From NCBI GenBank assembly GCA_012514545.1, contig JAAZAC010000149.1, positions 1-9,165 on the forward strand: 9,165 nt of DNA, given 5' to 3'. Of the stretch, positions 6,270 through 9,165 are shown in pieces. The notes beneath the pieces are model-generated. The model had not been told where the DNA came from. It saw nothing but the letters and a program-made list of their open reading frames with translations, and searched no databases. Each line of letters starts with the position of its first letter. Position 1 is the first letter of the stretch. A program made the translations under genes and the position numbers. This stretch comes from Actinomycetales bacterium (GTDB lineage: Bacteria; Actinomycetota; Actinomycetes; Actinomycetales; Cellulomonadaceae).

Positions 6270-6278
6270 TCCCTCCTC
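6270..6278 (-). promoter_or_regulatory. Ribosome binding site of the SurA-like lipoprotein, overlapping the mfd stop
   Basis: GAGGAGGGA lies five bases before the GTG at 6264. The mfd stop TGA (6279-6277) overlaps its 5' end, so ribosomes finishing mfd release on the site used to start the next gene. This supports both the GTG start and co-transcription. Confidence 0.8.
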
Positions 6279-9165
6279 AGGCCTGCTCTGCGCCGCCGCC
6301 CATGCTAGGCGACGCCCCGGCGGGCGCCGGCGCCCGGCGCAGCACCTGCTCGACCAGCTCCGCCGCCCAGGCGAGCACCTCCCGGCCGGCCAGCGGCCGC
6401 CCGCCCACGCGCGCCGTCGTCGGGAAGGGCACGAGGGCCGTCCGGACGGCCGGCTTGAGCACGGTGCCCGGGTAGAGGCGCGTGAGGCGCAGCGCCGCGG
6501 ACTCGGGCAGCTCGACCGGGGCGAACCGCACGTAGCGGCCCTGGACGGTGACGTCCGTGAGGCCCACCTCGCGGGCGAGGTTGCGCAGCTCGGCCACGGC
6601 GAGGAGGTTCTCGACCGGCTCGGGCGGGGCGCCGTACCGGTCGGTGAGCTCCGCGCGGACCTCCGCGAGCGCCTCCGAGGTCGCGGCGTCGGCGACCTTC
6701 CGGTACGCCTCGAGCCGCAGCCGCTCGTGCGCGATGTAGTCGTGCGGCACGTGCGCGTCGACAGGCAGCTCGATCGTCACCTCGGCCGGGCGCTCCTCGC
6801 CCTCCCCGCGGAAGGCGGCGACGGCGTCGGCCACCATGCGCACGTAGAGGTCGAACCCGACCCCCGCGATGTGGCCCGACTGCTCGCCGCCGAGGAGGTT
6901 GCCCGCGCCGCGGATCTCGAGGTCCTTGAGCGCGATCTGCATGCCGGACCCGAGGTCGGTGTTCGCGGCCATCGTCGCGAGCCGGTCGTGCGCGGTCTCC
7001 GTGAGCGGCCGGTCCGGCGGGTACATGAAGTAGGCGTAGGCGCGCTCGCGGCCCCGGCCCACCCGGCCGCGGAGCTGGTGCAGCTGCGCGAGGCCGAGGA
7101 GGTCGGCCCGCTCGACGACGAGCGTGTTCGCGTTCGAGATGTCGAGCCCGGTCTCGACGATCGTCGTGCAGACGAGCACGTCGAACCGCTTCTCCCAGAA
7201 GTCGACGATGACGCGCTCGAGCTGGTGCTCGCCCATCTGCCCGTGCGCGACGGCGACCCGCGCCTCCGGGACGAGCTCGGCGATCCGCGCCGCCGCGCGC
7301 CCGATCGTGCTGACCTTGTTGTGCACGTAGAAGACCTGGCCCTCGCGGAGCAGCTCGCGCCGGATCGCCGCGACCACCTGCTTCTCGTCGTAGGCGCCGA
7401 CGAACGTGAGCACGGGGTGCCGCTCCTCCGGCGGCGTGGCGAGCGTCGACATCTCGCGGATCCCGGAGACCGCCATCTCGAGCGTGCGCGGGATGGGGGT
7501 GGCGCTCATCGCGAGCACGTCCACGTCGGTGCGCAGCTGCTTGAGCGTCTCCTTGTGCTCCACCCCGAAGCGCTGCTCCTCGTCGATGACGACGAGCCCG
7601 AGGTCCTTGAACCGCACGGTCCCCGTGAGCAGGCGGTGGGTGCCGATGACGACGTCGACCGACCCGTCGGCGAGCCCGTCGAGGACGGCCTTGGCCTCGG
7701 CGTCGGTCTGGAACCGCGACAGCGCCTTCACGGTCACGGGGAACGGCGCGTACCGCTCGGAGAACGTGTCGTAGTGCTGCTGGACGAGCAGCGTCGTCGG
7801 CACGAGGACCGCGACCTGCTTGCCCTCCTGCACGGCCTTGAAGGCGGCCCGGACGGCGATCTCCGTCTTGCCGTACCCGACGTCGCCGCAGACGAGCCGG
7901 TCCATCGGGTAGGGCTTGGCCATGTCGGCCTTGACCTCCTCGATGGTGGCGAGCTGGTCGGGCGTCTCGACGTAGGGGAACGCGTCCTCGAGCTCGGCCT
8001 GCCAGGGGGTGTCCGGGCCGAACGCGTGGCCGGGCGTCGCCATGCGCGCGGCGTAGAGGCGGACGAGCTCGGCGGCGATCTCCCGGACGGCCTTGCGCGC
8101 CCGGCCCTTGGTGCGCGCCCAGTCCGCGCCGCCCATCCGGTTGAGCGACGGCGTCTCGCCGCCCACGTACTTGGTGACCTGGTCGAGCTGGTCCGTGGGC
8201 ACGTAGAGCCGGTCGCCGGGCTGGCCGCGCTTGCTCGGCGCGTACTCGATGACGAGGTACTCCCGGGTGCCCGCGGCCGGGCCCGCCTTGATGGTCCGCG
8301 CGGTGAGCTCGACGAACCGCCCGACGCCGTGCTGCTCGTGCACGACGTAGTCGCCCGGGCGCAGCTGCAGCGGGTCGACGGCGTTGCGCCGCCGCGCGGG
8401 CAGGGCGCGCATGTCCCGCGTGGACGCGCCGGGCCGGCCGGTGAGGTCGATCTCCGTGAACACCGCGAGGCGCAGGCCCTCGTGCACGAACCCGCGGCCC
8501 ACGGGCGCGGGCACCACGAGGACGACGCCGGGCTCGGGCGGCTCCGCGACGTCGGCGACCCGGCGCGCGGGCACGTCGAGCGACGCGAGCTGCTCGACCA
8601 TGCGCTGCGCGGGGCCGGGGCCCTCGGTGGCGAGCACGAGCCGCCACCCGTCGCGCTGGTGCGTGCGCAGGTCCGCGACCGCCCGGGCGACGTCGCCGTG
8701 GTAGCCGCGCACCTCCCGCGCGCGCACGACGACGGGCCCCTCCCCGTCCGCGCCGACCGGCCCGTCGGGCTCCCCAGGGGCGGGGGGCGCGTCGGGGGCG
8801 GCGTCGTCGGCGGGGCCGCCGTCGGCGGAGGCTTCCAGGGAGAAGCCGCCGAGGGTCCACCAGCCGAGGTCGCGGGCGAGGGCGTGGGTGCGCGCGTCGT
8901 CGTACTCGGCGAACGACGCGCGGGAGAGGTCGATGGGGACCTGCCCGCCGGCCGCGGCGGCGGTCCACGCCGCGGCGAGGAACTCCTCGGTCGTGGCGGT
9001 GAGGTCGTGGGCCCGGCGGCGCACGCGCTCGGGCTCGGCGACGACGACGAGCGAGCGCGGCGGGAGCAGGTCGACGACGGGGACCATCGCGTCGACGAGC
9101 ACCGGCGCGAGCGACTCCATCCCCTCGACGGGGATCCCCTCGGCGAGCTTCGTGAGCATCTCCGC
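6277..9165 (-). CDS. mfd: Mfd transcription-repair coupling factor (5' end beyond window)
   Basis: Mfd is a DNA translocase that binds RNA polymerase stalled at DNA damage, pushes it off and recruits UvrA. The frame is open through 9165, giving 962 visible residues. Full proteins are about 1150-1200, so roughly the first 200 or more residues are missing, and the Met at 9159 is internal. The visible start, LAEGIPVEGMESLAPVLVD, is from the UvrB-like N-terminal module. Next comes an acidic Pro/Ala-rich spacer (about 8730-8835). The RNA-polymerase-interacting domain (about 8180-8365) contains PGDYVVHEQHGVGRF. The helicase motor has Walker A GDVGYGKTE (7861-7887), the DEEQ box (7573-7584), SATPIPRT, TTIVETGLDI and QLRGRVGRG. 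The TRG motif GAGNLLGGEQSGH (6871-6909) couples ATP hydrolysis to translocation. The C-terminal autoinhibitory domain (about 6400-6790) begins IELPVDAHVPHDYI and is complete, followed by a short Ala/Pro/Gly tail. All motor residues look intact. The gene heads the mfd-lipoprotein-mazG group. Confidence 0.97.
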   Translation of the reverse strand, partial: AEMLTKLAEGIPVEGMESLAPVLVDAMVPVVDLLPPRSLVVVAEPERVRRRAHDLTATTEEFLAAAWTAAAAGGQVPIDLSRASFAEYDDARTHALARDLGWWTLGGFSLEASADGGPADDAAPDAPPAPGEPDGPVGADGEGPVVVRAREVRGYHGDVARAVADLRTHQRDGWRLVLATEGPGPAQRMVEQLASLDVPARRVADVAEPPEPGVVLVVPAPVGRGFVHEGLRLAVFTEIDLTGRPGASTRDMRALPARRRNAVDPLQLRPGDYVVHEQHGVGRFVELTARTIKAGPAAGTREYLVIEYAPSKRGQPGDRLYVPTDQLDQVTKYVGGETPSLNRMGGADWARTKGRARKAVREIAAELVRLYAARMATPGHAFGPDTPWQAELEDAFPYVETPDQLATIEEVKADMAKPYPMDRLVCGDVGYGKTEIAVRAAFKAVQEGKQVAVLVPTTLLVQQHYDTFSERYAPFPVTVKALSRFQTDAEAKAVLDGLADGSVDVVIGTHRLLTGTVRFKDLGLVVIDEEQRFGVEHKETLKQLRTDVDVLAMSATPIPRTLEMAVSGIREMSTLATPPEERHPVLTFVGAYDEKQVVAAIRRELLREGQVFYVHNKVSTIGRAAARIAELVPEARVAVAHGQMGEHQLERVIVDFWEKRFDVLVCTTIVETGLDISNANTLVVERADLLGLAQLHQLRGRVGRGRERAYAYFMYPPDRPLTETAHDRLATMAANTDLGSGMQIALKDLEIRGAGNLLGGEQSGHIAGVGFDLYVRMVADAVAAFRGEGEERPAEVTIELPVDAHVPHDYIAHERLRLEAYRKVADAATSEALAEVRAELTDRYGAPPEPVENLLAVAELRNLAREVGLTDVTVQGRYVRFAPVELPESAALRLTRLYPGTVLKPAVRTALVPFPTTARVGGRPLAGREVLAWAAELVEQVLRRAPAPAGASPSMGGGAEQA

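Noticed and set aside
6305..8968. Minus-strand frame of 887 codons inside mfd
   Set aside because: It is an out-of-frame reading of mfd made largely of Arg, Ala and Pro. The mfd frame has all helicase and TRG motifs.
1..9165. CRISPR arrays, tRNA/rRNA genes, insertion sequences, attachment sites or phage genes
   Set aside because: I saw no regularly spaced repeats, no cloverleaf or rRNA sequence, no transposase or integrase motifs and no terminal inverted repeats. Apart from 786-966 and 4858-4945 the window is almost wholly coding.

Overview
The window is very GC-rich (mostly G or C at third codon positions). It looks like a chromosomal segment of an actinobacterium, probably a Micrococcales/Cellulomonadaceae-type organism. 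This rests on base composition, GTG starts, and the mfd – SurA_N-like lipoprotein – mazG gene order. Species cannot be assigned from the sequence alone. All seven genes I can support lie on the minus strand, so transcription runs from high to low coordinates. The plus strand carries only shadow frames.

In order of transcription: (1) the C-terminal ~960 residues of Mfd, the transcription-repair coupling factor, cut by the right edge; (2) a small lipoprotein with a SurA-type N-terminal segment; (3) MazG, a nucleotide pyrophosphohydrolase, overlapping the lipoprotein gene by 4 nt. After an 88-nt gap come (4) pntA and (5) pntB, the two subunits of proton-translocating NAD(P) transhydrogenase, sharing one base at the junction; and (6) a class I SAM-dependent methyltransferase starting one base after the pntB stop. 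A 181-nt non-coding interval follows. Then comes (7) the first 261 residues of a DUF3492/PelF-type family 4 glycosyltransferase, cut by the left edge.

The first group is genome maintenance (transcription-coupled repair, nucleotide-pool cleaning) plus a surface lipoprotein. The second sets the NADPH/NADH balance at the membrane, with a methyltransferase of unknown substrate translationally tied to it. The glycosyltransferase points to an exopolysaccharide or surface glycan and probably has its own promoter. The only non-coding stretch of note is 786-966. It contains a perfect 10+10 bp inverted repeat (843-876) just downstream of a plausible promoter, plus a second dyad and a direct repeat overlapping that promoter.

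Most of the window is well-understood housekeeping sequence and I see no clear new multi-gene system. The best candidates for follow-up are the glycosyltransferase leader, the apparent loss of the metal-binding residues in the second MazG repeat, and the pntAB-methyltransferase block placed after mazG.
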